64,000 bases of DNA, taken from the NCBI RefSeq assembly GCF_020176955.2, contig NZ_JAIUCZ020000008.1, positions 62,001 to 126,000 of the forward strand, given 5' to 3'. Numbering within the stretch: the stretch's first letter is position 1; every line of letters begins with the position of its first letter. This document shows positions 34,474 to 42,443 of the stretch, piece after piece. This DNA is from Nocardia sp. alder85J (GTDB lineage: Bacteria > Actinomycetota > Actinomycetes > Mycobacteriales > Mycobacteriaceae). The notes beneath the pieces are model-generated. The model did not search any database. It was given only the letters and a program-made list of their open reading frames with translations, and had not been told where the DNA came from. The position numbers and the translations under genes were made by a program.

Positions 34474-35679
34474 GTGACGGCCCGAGGTGAACCTGCCGGT
34501 GTGTCGGCACCGCTGCCGCAGCCGAGCGGAAAGGGGCGGTTCCGCTGGGTGAAGTGGGTGCTGGGTGCCCTGCTGGGCGCACTGCTGATCACCGAGGGCA
34601 TCTACCTCTGGCCCCGGCTGCACGAGTCCTGGAAGAACCTCACCGAGGTGCACTGGGGCTGGGTCGCGGCCTGCATCCTGATGCAGGCGGTCTCGATGAG
34701 CGGCTTCGGCCGGATCCAGAAGCAACTGCTGCACGCCGGTGGCGTCGAGGTGAGCCAGCGTAGTTCGCTGGCCGTGGTGTTCGGCGCCACCGCCATGTCG
34801 GTGACCCTGCCCGCCGGACAGGTGTTCTCGACCGCATTCACCTATCGGCACACCCGCCGCTGGGGTGCCAGCGCGATCGTGGCGTCCTGGCAGTTGGTGA
34901 TCTCCGGGGTGGTGGCCGCGGTCGGCATGGTGTTGCTGGGTGTCGGCGGCGCGGTGCTGGTCGGCGATCGGATCGGGCCGTGGCAGCTGATCCTGTCGCT
35001 GGGTGCGGTGGCGCTGCTGATCGTGGCCGGCAACTATGTCTCCGCCAATCCGGGGTCGATCCAGGCTGTCGCGCGGCGGATCCTGCACCTGTCCAACCGG
35101 ATCCGGCGCCGGCTCTGGGACCCGGATCGGGCTCCCGACGACGGCCTGGACAAGCTCGACGAGCTGATCCATCAGCTGGAATCGGTGGATCTGGGCCGCC
35201 GCGACGGCGCACTGGTCGCGCTGTGGGCGCTGATGCACCGGCTCGGCGACGTGGCCTGTCTGGGCGCGGCCTGCTACGCGGTGGGCGGCGAGCCGCGGCT
35301 GGCCGGGCTGATGATCGCGTTCAGTGTCGGCAAGGCGGTCGGGACGATTCCGTTCGCGCCCGGCGGCATCGTCTACGTGGACGCCACGCTCATCTACAGT
35401 CTCACCGCCGCCGCCGGGCTGCCCGCCGCGCAGGCGGTGGCGGCCGCGTTCGTGTACCGGCTGGTCAGCTTCATCCTGGTGGCGGTGGTCGGCTGGATCG
35501 TGTTCGCCTTCCTGTTCCGCACGCCGCAGGCCGGGGACGCGCAGTACGAGCAGGAGTTCGAACAGCGGTCGGCGCTGCTGGCCGAGCAGCGGCTGCTCGG
35601 CGAGACCGGCCGGCCGCCGGCGCCTCCGCCGGCGCCTCCGCCGGCGCCGGGGAGCACCGACAACACGCCGACGGAATAA
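34474..35679 (+). CDS. Flippase-like (LPG synthase TM/UPF0104) membrane protein
   Basis: This 401-residue protein has about eight transmembrane helices in the lysylphosphatidylglycerol synthase TM-region/YbhN family. It begins with a cytoplasmic stretch and helix KWVLGALLGALLITEGIYLW. Family features include VVFGATAMSVTLPAGQVFST, FSVGKAVGTIPFAPGGIVYVD and FVYRLVSFILVAVVGWIVF near the C-terminus. No soluble aminoacyl-transferase domain is present. The tail holds tandem Pro-Ala repeats (PAPPPAPPPAPG). The GTG at 34474 follows a TACGCT box by 6 nt. A role in lipid or lipid-linked sugar transport is possible but unproven. Confidence 0.8.
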   Translation: MTARGEPAGVSAPLPQPSGKGRFRWVKWVLGALLGALLITEGIYLWPRLHESWKNLTEVHWGWVAACILMQAVSMSGFGRIQKQLLHAGGVEVSQRSSLAVVFGATAMSVTLPAGQVFSTAFTYRHTRRWGASAIVASWQLVISGVVAAVGMVLLGVGGAVLVGDRIGPWQLILSLGAVALLIVAGNYVSANPGSIQAVARRILHLSNRIRRRLWDPDRAPDDGLDKLDELIHQLESVDLGRRDGALVALWALMHRLGDVACLGAACYAVGGEPRLAGLMIAFSVGKAVGTIPFAPGGIVYVDATLIYSLTAAAGLPAAQAVAAAFVYRLVSFILVAVVGWIVFAFLFRTPQAGDAQYEQEFEQRSALLAEQRLLGETGRPPAPPPAPPPAPGSTDNTPTE

Positions 35680-35721
35680 CGGGCATTTCGGCTCGGGGCG
35701 CGCGCCGGCCGGCATTCCCGT

Positions 35722-35727
35722 TAACCT
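35722..35727 (+). promoter_or_regulatory. -10 box (TAACCT), leaderless GTG start
   Basis: The hexamer is 7 nt before the GTG at 35735. Confidence 0.5.
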
Positions 35728-35734
35728 GACCGGC

Positions 35735-36112
35735 GTGAAGAGACTGGTGCCGTTCGTGATCGACGCCGTGCTGGTGATCGTGTTCTGCCTGATCGGCCGG
35801 CGCAGTCACCACGAGGCGGTGTTCCCCGGCCTGCTGAGCACCCTGTGGCCGTTCGGGACCGGTCTGCTGCTCGGCTGGGCGGTCGCGCTGTGGCGCGCCG
35901 CCGACGGTGAATTCACTTCCGCGCTGCGACATTTCGACGGCCGCGGGCTGTGGCCGACGGGGGTCGTGGTGTGGCTGTGCACCCTCGTCGCGGGCATGCT
36001 GCTGCGGGTGGTCAGCGGCCAGGGCACCGCGCTGAGCTTCATCGGCGTGGCGGCGACGGTGCTGGCACTGTTCCTGCTGGGCTGGCGGGCCGCGTGGCGG
36101 GCGCTGCGCTGA
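35735..36112 (+). CDS. DUF3054 membrane protein
   Basis: This 125-residue protein has four predicted helices. It starts VPFVIDAVLVIVFCLIGRRSHHEAVFPGLL, with the Asp and GRRSH motif that define DUF3054 in actinobacteria. The WPF-x(5)-GW segment follows and helix 4 ends in a basic tail. The GTG at 35735 has a TAACCT box 7 nt upstream. No function is known for the family. It lies 55 nt after the flippase-like gene and converges with the PBP-like gene. Confidence 0.83.
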   Translation: MKRLVPFVIDAVLVIVFCLIGRRSHHEAVFPGLLSTLWPFGTGLLLGWAVALWRAADGEFTSALRHFDGRGLWPTGVVVWLCTLVAGMLLRVVSGQGTALSFIGVAATVLALFLLGWRAAWRALR

Positions 36113-36224
36113 CGGTCGGCGGCTGCCGGCCCCGGCAGCCCGCATGCCGCCGCGCCGGCGGCCGGTGACGCCGACCGGCCGCGTCGGCCGCGAAGGCGTT
36201 GTGCCGCCGCCGCTTCCGGGCGGG

Positions 36225-37907
36225 TTACTTGCTGTCGGGGGCGGCCAGGGATTGCAGCAGCCGGGCGCCCATGCGGGCGGTGGCATCGCCGGAGTCGATA
36301 TCGTCGATATGCACCGCGAACGCCAGATCACCCATCGTCAGCAACAGCCAGCCACCGGTACCGCCCTTCGCCGCGAAGGCGGTGACGCCCGCGTAGTGGC
36401 GCAGGCTCGCCATCTCCGGACCGTCGGCGGCCTCGTCGTGCAGCATGGCCCGCAGCCGGTCCACCGCATCGCTGGGCAGCGCGGCGATCTGGGCGTCGGT
36501 GGTGGCGGGCCGGCCGATCTCGATCATCGGCGGGATCAGGCCGCCGTGCGCGATGGCCGCCGCGGCGATCGCCATCCCGAACGGGCTGATCAGGATCGGG
36601 TCGTTGCTGCCCTTGTTCACCTGCTCCACACCCTTGCCGGCGAGGGGCAGCCGTCCGGTGATCTGATCCAGCCCGGCCACCTTGTAGTCGACGCCGATCC
36701 CGAGCATGGTCGCCGCCTCCGCGGTGTCCTGCATCGAGACATCCTGCGGCGCTTTCTTCTTCACCACCGCGGCAACGGCCTTGAACAGGTCGGCGGCGCC
36801 GCCGGCCGGATAGCCGGCGGTGAAGGCGGGCGAGCCCTGCTCGCTGGCGTAGTTGTTCTGCGCGGTGGCGACCACCGCGCCGGTGGAGGGCTGGATCGCC
36901 ACGATCGAGGCGGCGGTGCCGGCGCTGACCACCGCGTCCTCGGCGGCCCGTTGCAACCTCGGATCCAGGGTGGAGGCGACATCGGGTGCGGGCGGACCGG
37001 GCTGCCCGGCCAGCTGGGAGACGAGATGCCCATCGGGCTCGAACAATTGCACACCCCAACCGGCGTGCTGGTCGCGATCCTCCTGCCAGACGTTGCGCAG
37101 CGCGTCCAGCAGCGGTGACCACACCCGGCGATCGGTGGCGATCACCCGCGGCTGCTGCTCCATGACCACGCCCGGGATCGCCGCCATCCGCGGCTGGAGC
37201 ACCGCGAAATCGTCGTCACGCAGGCTCACCGCGACGACCGGCTTGTTCTGCGCCGCCGAAAGCTGCTGCATCAGCGTGTCTCCGGTGATCAAAGGGGCCA
37301 CCGGCTTGATTGCGTCAGCGAGGGCGTTGGTCGTGCCGACCAGGTCCGTTGTCTTGGCCGGATCGACCTTGACCACGTTGATGGTCTGCTGGGTCATCAG
37401 CGGTTCGCCGGCGTTGTCGTCGACCTTCGGCGGCGGGGTGGGGTCGGTGCGGGAGAACTTCACCGTGCGCTGGTTGTCGAGGGCGGGCATCACCACACCC
37501 GGATCCCACGAGATTCGCCAGCCGATAGCCAATTTGCGGATGCTGCCCTGGAGGTCGTAACTCCAGTCCTTGCCCGGCCCGAAGTTCCAGTCCGCCTTGA
37601 GGTTGAACATGCCGGAATCGGCGTCGAGCGCGATGTACTGGGCCAGTTGGTAATCCGGCTTGCCGGCGTCGAGACCGTCGAACATCTGCTTCAACGTGGC
37701 CTCGGCGCCACTGGGGTACGAGGTCAGCTGGGACGCGTTGGTCGCGTCCCGTTTGTCGAGCAGTTGCGTGAAACGCTCGACCACGGCCTCGGGGCCGCTG
37801 GGTTTGCTGTGTAACGCGCACGATCCGGTTGCGGCGGCCACCAGGGCCGCACTCATCACTGCCAGTGCGCCGCGTACCCGAATGCGGCGGGATCCCCACA
37901 CATCCAT
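36225..37907 (-). CDS. Penicillin-binding-protein-like lipoprotein lacking catalytic motifs
   Basis: This 560-residue protein is built like a MecA-type class B PBP. It has an N-terminal signal with a possible lipobox (ATGSC, Cys about residue 30), a MecA_N/NTF2-like domain at about 35-155, a dimer-type segment, then a transpeptidase-like domain after about 300. The SxxK motif is replaced: the expected site reads YPAGGAADLFK, with Asp373-Leu-Phe-Lys376. The segment that normally holds SxN is deleted, and KTG(T/S) is KGGT at Lys514. It is therefore very unlikely to cross-link peptidoglycan or bind beta-lactams covalently. A structural or regulatory role is inferred. The ATG at 37907 has GTGGGG upstream. 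Confidence 0.8.
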   Translation of the reverse strand: MDVWGSRRIRVRGALAVMSAALVAAATGSCALHSKPSGPEAVVERFTQLLDKRDATNASQLTSYPSGAEATLKQMFDGLDAGKPDYQLAQYIALDADSGMFNLKADWNFGPGKDWSYDLQGSIRKLAIGWRISWDPGVVMPALDNQRTVKFSRTDPTPPPKVDDNAGEPLMTQQTINVVKVDPAKTTDLVGTTNALADAIKPVAPLITGDTLMQQLSAAQNKPVVAVSLRDDDFAVLQPRMAAIPGVVMEQQPRVIATDRRVWSPLLDALRNVWQEDRDQHAGWGVQLFEPDGHLVSQLAGQPGPPAPDVASTLDPRLQRAAEDAVVSAGTAASIVAIQPSTGAVVATAQNNYASEQGSPAFTAGYPAGGAADLFKAVAAVVKKKAPQDVSMQDTAEAATMLGIGVDYKVAGLDQITGRLPLAGKGVEQVNKGSNDPILISPFGMAIAAAAIAHGGLIPPMIEIGRPATTDAQIAALPSDAVDRLRAMLHDEAADGPEMASLRHYAGVTAFAAKGGTGGWLLLTMGDLAFAVHIDDIDSGDATARMGARLLQSLAAPDSK

Positions 37908-38227
37908 TTCGGCCCCACTCTTCACCCTCGTCACTCCGGCAACAGCCCAACGGTACCCGAGGCGGCGTGTACGACATCGCCGCACCATCCGGCGATATCG
38001 GGGGCGCCGCGACCCGCATTCTGAATGTTCAGCGCCGTACTCAGCGACCACCTTAGTGCCCGGATCGCAACTTTCGCCGGATCGGTCGCGGAATCGTTAG
38101 TTAGCGGCGGTCACGACTTCCGGACGGCGGAACCGTTCTCCGACGGCGTAATTCGGAACACCCGCTCACGAGTAATCTTGTAATCACAGTTACAACGTAT
38201 CGCTCGGAACTCAGTGAGGTGTAGAGA
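37908..38227. other. 320-nt divergent intergenic region
   Basis: It holds promoters for the PBP-like gene and the 213-residue gene, and the TTGTAA dyad at 38178-38195. No gene is seen. Confidence 0.5.
38178..38195. promoter_or_regulatory. Inverted repeat TTGTAA-N6-TTACAA
   Basis: The 6-bp arms are perfect and 6 nt apart, 33 nt before the start of the downstream gene. This is the right size for a dimeric regulator. The regulator is unknown. Confidence 0.6.
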
Positions 38228-38869
38228 ATGAGACACGGACACCGTGGCCGCGGATTCGGACGACCGGGCGGCTGGCAGCAGGCGGATCTCCCCGATCCCC
38301 AGGATGTTCCGGACTGGTTCGCCGGAAGATTGCCCAGCGAGTGGTTCCTGGGCACCCCCGCCATCGAGGTCGACCGCGACGAGATCGTGGTGATCGGGCG
38401 GCTGCCGCTGACCACGTCCGGCGAACCGCTGGACGCCGAAACCCCCGCCGACGCCGAACCGCCCGCCGAGACCCCCGCCGACGCCGAGGTGCCGGCCGCC
38501 ACCCGGGAGGGACTGGTGTCCCGGTTCCGGGAGAGCACCCGCCCGGCCCGGATGCAGATCGCCCAGGAGGCGCAGGCCCGTTACGGCCGCAGCGTCGCCT
38601 GGGGAGTCACGATCGGCGCCCCGCCGACCGCCGTCGGCGATCGGATCATGTTCACCCACTTGGCCGTTCCGGTGATGACCCGGCTGCGCCAGCCGGAGCG
38701 CAAGGTGCTCGACACCCTCGTCGACGCGGGCGTCGCCCGCTCCCGCGCCGACGCCCTGGCCTGGACCGTGCGGCTGGCCGGCAAGCACGCCGAGGAATGG
38801 CTCGAGGAGTTGCGCACCGCCATGACGAAGGTCGACGACCTGCGGGCCGAGGGGCCGCGCGGCCTCTGA
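38228..38869 (+). CDS. Conserved hypothetical protein, 213 residues
   Basis: The protein is soluble. It begins with a His/Gly/Arg-rich stretch (MRHGHRGRGFGRPGGW) and then WFAGRLPSEWFLGTPAIEVDR and EIVVIGRLPL. The middle has imperfect TPADAE repeats. The C-terminal half is helical (SRFRESTRPARMQIAQEAQA, then RADALAWTVRLAGKHAEEWL). I know similar sequences as widespread actinobacterial proteins of unknown function but cannot name the family. The ATG follows GAGGTG by about 6 nt, and the TTGTAA/TTACAA dyad lies just upstream. It precedes aroQ by 38 nt. Confidence 0.75.
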   Translation: MRHGHRGRGFGRPGGWQQADLPDPQDVPDWFAGRLPSEWFLGTPAIEVDRDEIVVIGRLPLTTSGEPLDAETPADAEPPAETPADAEVPAATREGLVSRFRESTRPARMQIAQEAQARYGRSVAWGVTIGAPPTAVGDRIMFTHLAVPVMTRLRQPERKVLDTLVDAGVARSRADALAWTVRLAGKHAEEWLEELRTAMTKVDDLRAEGPRGL

Positions 38870-38895
38870 GTCCCCGGCCCCGCCGACGGCCCCGC

Positions 38896-38901
38896 TAGGG
38901 T
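38896..38901 (+). promoter_or_regulatory. -10 box (TAGGGT), leaderless start of aroQ
   Basis: The hexamer is 6 nt before the ATG at 38908. Confidence 0.5.
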
Positions 38902-38907
38902 GTCGGC

Positions 38908-39369
38908 ATGTCACCGATCCTCGTGCTCAACGGCCCGAATCTGAACATGCTGGGCACCCGGCAGCCCGAGGTGTACGGCTCGGACACGCTCGACGACGTG
39001 CTGGCGCTGTGCGCGCGGACGGCTGCCCGCTTCGGCCGGGAGATCGTGGCGTTCCAGTCGAATTCCGAAGGGGCGCTGATCGATCGGATCCACGCCGCGC
39101 GCGGCGCCGAATCCGCCATCGTGATCAATCCCGGTGGTCTCACCCACACCTCGGTCGCGCTGCGGGACGCCCTGGTGATCCCGGAGGTGCCGATCGTGGA
39201 GGTGCACATCTCGAACGTGCACGCCCGCGAGGAGTTCCGGCACCACTCGTACGTCTCGCCGATCGCCACCGCGGTGATCGCGGGCATGGGTATCCAGGGC
39301 TACGCCGCCGCCATCGAATTTCTGTGTTTAATTGCCTCCGCTTCGCTGCGGCGGGTTCTCGGCCCCTGA
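38908..39369 (+). CDS. aroQ: Type II 3-dehydroquinate dehydratase
   Basis: This 153-residue enzyme catalyses step three of the shikimate pathway, dehydrating 3-dehydroquinate. The signature LVLNGPNLNMLGTRQPEVYG is at residues 5-24, with the catalytic Tyr23. FQSNSEGALIDRIHAA, INPGGLTHTSVALRD (with the conserved Asn) and VEVHISNVHAREEFRHHSY (catalytic His) follow. After GYAAAIEFL the last 14 residues (CLIASASLRRVLGP) are not typical of the family. They are encoded where a 26-nt arm of an inverted repeat overlaps the gene end. The active site is complete, so function should be kept. A TAGGGT box lies 6 nt before the ATG. Confidence 0.96.
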   Translation: MSPILVLNGPNLNMLGTRQPEVYGSDTLDDVLALCARTAARFGREIVAFQSNSEGALIDRIHAARGAESAIVINPGGLTHTSVALRDALVIPEVPIVEVHISNVHAREEFRHHSYVSPIATAVIAGMGIQGYAAAIEFLCLIASASLRRVLGP

Positions 39370-39446
39370 GTCTCGATTCTTCCCTCCTCCGCTCCTCCGC
39401 TTCGCTCCCCCGCTCCGTCAGTCCAGAATCGAGACGGGCCGAGAAC
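39355..39446. repeat. Long inverted repeat overlapping the aroQ stop
   Basis: The arm at 39355-39380 pairs with 39425-39446: all 22 bases of the right arm match, with a 4-nt bulge (containing the aroQ stop region) in the left arm. The loop is pyrimidine-rich on the plus strand and repeats CCTCCGCTTCGCT, also present at 39335-39347. It may act as a terminator or be a small inserted hairpin element. Confidence 0.75.
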
Positions 39447-39799
39447 ATTAACGTTGGGCCTACTGGGGGGTGACCGGGCCCTCAGCGGGCGGGCCGAATG
39501 CCGGGGCTGCTCGGGGGTGACCGCGTTGGAGAGCTGGGGCGGGAAGAGAACTCGAGGGTTCGGGCCTGCTCGGTGGTGACCGGGGTCGGAGGGAGGCGGG
39601 CAATGAATGGGGTGTCTGGCCTGCTTGTTTGGTGACCGCGAATCGGGGTGCGGTGGGTGTCGGGACTGTGTGCTGGTGAGGCAGGTCCGGAGGTGGGTGG
39701 GGCAGCGAACAGGGGAGCCGGACCGGGCGTCGGGGCTGCTGGCCGGCGACCGGGGTGGCGGGGAGGGGGCCGGGACGGGTAACCGCGGCCGGGCAGAAC
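39447..39799. repeat. Gene-free stretch with degenerate GGCCTGCT-GGTGACCG repeats
   Basis: No gene is convincing. About six copies of a 23-25-nt unit resembling GGGCCTGCTCGG-GGTGACCGGG begin near 39456, 39503, 39561, 39616, 39661 and 39731, at irregular spacing of 45-70 nt. They lie downstream of glycerate kinase (minus) and aroQ (plus). Confidence 0.55.
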
Positions 39800-40981
39800 C
39801 TATTCGGGCAGGGGTTGTTCCGGGTCGGGGGCGGTGGTTGCGAGGATCGGGTCCGCTGGGTGGAGGTGGGTGGCGGCGATGTCGGCGCCGATCTCCGTGA
39901 GCAGGCGGGCGGCGTCGGTCATGGATCGGGCGGGGTCCGGTTCCCGGGCGAGCAGGGTGTGGCAGGACGTGAAACCGGCCGCGTGGAGCCGGTCTGCGTC
40001 GAGCAGGCAGCGGCCGGCGACGGCGACGACCGGCACCCCGGCCGCTCGGGCGGCGGTGGCGACCCCCATTGGGGCCTTGCCGTGCAGGCTCTGCTCGTCC
40101 AGGGAGCCCTCGCCGGTGATCACCAGTGCGGCGTTCCGCAGCCGGGTCTCGAAGTCGATCAGTTCCAGCACCACGTCTATGCCCGGTCGCTCGACCGCGC
40201 CGAGGACAGCCATCGCGCCGAATCCGGTGCCGCCGGCCGCACCCGCCCCCGGGCGGCCGGCGTGCTCGGCGCCGATCAGTTCGGCCCAGCGGGTCAGGCC
40301 CGCTTCCAGGACGGCGAGCTCGGTCGGTCCGGCGCCCTTCTGCGGGCCGAAAACCGCTGCCGCGCCGTGGGATCCGAGCAGCGGGTTGTCCACATCGGTG
40401 GCGAGGGTGACGGTGGTCGCGGCCAGTGCGGGATGCAGGCCGGATCGGTCCACCCGCGCCGCTTGCACGAGTGCCGCACCGCCGGAGGGTATCTCGCGTC
40501 CCGCGGCGTCCAGGATGCACAGGCCCAGCGCTTGCAGCAGGCCCGCGCCGCCGTCGGTGGAGGCGCTGCCGCCGAGGCCCAGCACGATCGACCGGATGTC
40601 GTGATCGAGCGCGTGGCGGATCGCCAGGCCCAGACCGTAGGTGCCCGCCCGTAGCGGTTCGGGACGACCGCCGGGGAGCCGTTCCAGCCCGACGACGGTC
40701 GCCAGTTCGATCACCGCGGTGCCCGCATGCACGGCGTAGGACGTGGTCACCGGTTCGCCGGTCGGTCCTACCGCCTCGATCGGCACCGCTTCCCAGCCTG
40801 CCGCGACGAAGGCGGCGACCGTGCCGTCGCCGCCGTCGGCCACCGGCAGCAGGCGGATATCGGCCGTGGGAACGACCCGGCGAATACCGGCGGCCAGTGC
40901 GTCGGCCACGTCCGGCGCGGTGAGCGAACCCTTGAACTTGTCGGGGGCCAGCACCACCACACCCGGATTCCCGTGCACCAT
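39800..40981 (-). CDS. Glycerate kinase (GlxK/GarK family)
   Basis: This 393-residue glycerate kinase phosphorylates D-glycerate with ATP, linking glyoxylate or serine metabolism to glycolysis. It starts VVVLAPDKFKGSLTAPDVAD, the family signature with the substrate Lys-Phe-Lys. Others are LLPVADGGDGTVAAFVAAG, VLGLGGSASTDGGAGLLQAL (about residues 121-140) and VITGEGSLDEQSLHGKAPMG (about 281-300). The protein is cytosolic. The ATG at 40981 is chosen because homology begins within ten residues of it; no strong ribosome site is visible. The upstream region carries several TTGTGCACAA palindromes. It is not in an obvious operon. Confidence 0.92.
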   Translation of the reverse strand: MVHGNPGVVVLAPDKFKGSLTAPDVADALAAGIRRVVPTADIRLLPVADGGDGTVAAFVAAGWEAVPIEAVGPTGEPVTTSYAVHAGTAVIELATVVGLERLPGGRPEPLRAGTYGLGLAIRHALDHDIRSIVLGLGGSASTDGGAGLLQALGLCILDAAGREIPSGGAALVQAARVDRSGLHPALAATTVTLATDVDNPLLGSHGAAAVFGPQKGAGPTELAVLEAGLTRWAELIGAEHAGRPGAGAAGGTGFGAMAVLGAVERPGIDVVLELIDFETRLRNAALVITGEGSLDEQSLHGKAPMGVATAARAAGVPVVAVAGRCLLDADRLHAAGFTSCHTLLAREPDPARSMTDAARLLTEIGADIAATHLHPADPILATTAPDPEQPLPE

Positions 40982-40988
40982 CTCGATA

Positions 40989-41120
40989 TTGTGCACATAT
41001 CCCGGCGCCGGGGCGCGGGTACACAGCCCGGGCCGGCACCGGCTTCTGCACAGCCCGGTTGTGCACAACATGCCCCGGAGTTGTGCACAACCATCCGGTA
41101 CTCCGGGCGACTGTGCACAA
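40989..41120. promoter_or_regulatory. Cluster of TTGTGCACAA palindromes
   Basis: TTGTGCACA occurs at 40989-40997 (plus). GTTGTGCACAAC, a perfect 12-bp palindrome, occurs at 41058-41069 and 41080-41091. A minus-strand copy is at 41112-41120, and TTCTGCACA at 41044-41052. The cluster is upstream of glycerate kinase, divergent from the GNAT gene. The sites differ by one base from the DnaA box TTGTCCACA, and could equally be operators. Confidence 0.55.
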
Positions 41121-41233
41121 TCGTTCACGCAGACACCCGATTACCGCGCGTATGTCACCCGGTGCACCACGGCGGCGGCCGACGGGAAACCGACATGATC
41201 ATGTTTCGATCGGCGGTCCGAGCGCACAGGGCC

Positions 41234-41239
41234 TAGGCT
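41234..41239 (+). promoter_or_regulatory. -10 box (TAGGCT) of the GNAT gene
   Basis: The hexamer is 6 nt before GTG 41246 and 9 nt before ATG 41249. Both are possible leaderless starts. Confidence 0.45.
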
Positions 41240-41245
41240 CAGCGG

Positions 41246-41578
41246 GTGATGAGGCACATCGATCTCGACGTTGCGGGCGCACCCACGGTGCGCAACAACC
41301 CGGCGCTGAGTCGCTTCGAGCTGTACGTCGGCGGCGAGCTCGCCGGCGCCGCCGAATATCAGGAGACCGCGGGCGAACGGGCGTTCGTCCACACCGAGAT
41401 CGATACCCGCGGCCGGGGCCACGAACGCCTGCTGGTGCAGACCGCACTCGACGACACCCGCGCCGACGGCGCCGGAATTCTGCCGATGTGCTCGCTGGTG
41501 CGGCTTTTCATCGAGACTCATCCGGAATATGGGACGCTGGTACCCCATTGGGCGCGCGAATCATTCGGGCTGGAGTAG
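41246..41578 (+). CDS. GNAT family N-acetyltransferase (small YjdJ type)
   Basis: This 110-residue minimal GNAT domain reads FELYVGGELAGAAEYQETAG, then FVHTEIDTRGRGHERLLVQT, where RGRGHERL is the acetyl-CoA pyrophosphate loop. VRLFIETHPEYGTLVP follows at the C-terminus. Such short YjdJ/COG2388-type proteins are cytosolic acetyltransferases of unknown substrate. Start codons GTG 41246 and ATG 41249 are adjacent; the TAGGCT box fits either. It is upstream of the yqgE gene by 127 nt. Confidence 0.85.
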   Translation: MMRHIDLDVAGAPTVRNNPALSRFELYVGGELAGAAEYQETAGERAFVHTEIDTRGRGHERLLVQTALDDTRADGAGILPMCSLVRLFIETHPEYGTLVPHWARESFGLE

Positions 41579-41705
41579 CGGCTCGGTAACAATTGCCGGA
41601 TTCGGCGGAGTGAATGCTCCCATTTCACATCGGTTCGCCGAGTGCGAACATTCCAACTCGACGCTTGGCCGCACACGGTCTCCTTCGCGGTGCGATGATG
41701 ACTGC

Positions 41706-42320
41706 GTGGCACGCGCAGAGGAACACGGTGACCGCTCCAGACGCGAATCCCGGCACGACGAGCAGTCGGTACGACCGGGAACGTTGCTGGTCTCGGCAAC
41801 CGACCTGGTGGAGTCCTCGTTCCGGCGCACGGTGGTGTACATCGTGGAGCACAACGACGCCGGCAGTCTCGGCGTGGTGCTGAACCGGCCCAGCGACACC
41901 GCCCTGCAGGACGTGCTACCGCGCTGGTCGGACCTGGCGGCCGCACCGCGCTCCCTCTATCTCGGCGGGCCGGTCAAACGCGACGCCGCACTCTGCCTCG
42001 CCACGGTCCGGGTCGGCACCGCCGTCGAACAGGTACCCGGACTGCGCCGGGTCGACGGCCGGGTGGCGCTGCTGGATCTCGATTCGGATCCGGATGTCAT
42101 CGCCCCGCTGGTCGAGGGCATCCGCGTCTTCGCCGGCTACGCCGGTTGGACCTTCGGTCAACTGGCGGGCGAACTGGAACGCGGCGATTGGATCGTGCTG
42201 TCGGCGCTGCCGACGGACCCGATCGCGGGCCGCACCGACCTCTGGGCCCAGGTGTTGCGCCGGCAACCGCTGCCGCTGTCGTTGTTGGCCACACATCCGA
42301 TCGAACTAGAACGCAATTGA
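41706..42320 (+). CDS. YqgE/AlgH family protein
   Basis: This 204-residue protein of the UPF0301 (YqgE/AlgH) family carries the segments VRPGTLLVSATDLVESSFRR (about residues 22-41), VVYIVEHNDAGSLGVVLNRP, LYLGGPVKRDAALCL and FAGYAGWTFGQLAGELERGD. All are family hallmarks. The biochemical role is unknown in any species. The GTG at 41706 is chosen for length agreement with the roughly 200-residue mycobacterial Rv0038; the frame upstream to 41529 lacks similarity. In M. tuberculosis the homologue also lies near leuS, as it does here (9 kb away). Confidence 0.9.
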   Translation: MARAEEHGDRSRRESRHDEQSVRPGTLLVSATDLVESSFRRTVVYIVEHNDAGSLGVVLNRPSDTALQDVLPRWSDLAAAPRSLYLGGPVKRDAALCLATVRVGTAVEQVPGLRRVDGRVALLDLDSDPDVIAPLVEGIRVFAGYAGWTFGQLAGELERGDWIVLSALPTDPIAGRTDLWAQVLRRQPLPLSLLATHPIELERN

Positions 42321-42443
42321 TATCGTATCCGCCTAGTGTGGCCACGAACTGTGTCGAAGCGGCGTCCCCGGACAAGCCGACGGTGATCCGAACCGTCGCC
42401 TGCGAGCCCCACGGGCTCCCGGCCCGCCGATCGACCCGGTGAG

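Noticed and set aside
39447..39799. Protein-coding extension of the glycerate kinase frame
   Set aside because: A clean TAG stop ends the kinase at 39800; the frames beyond are Arg/Ser/Pro-rich and repeat-driven.
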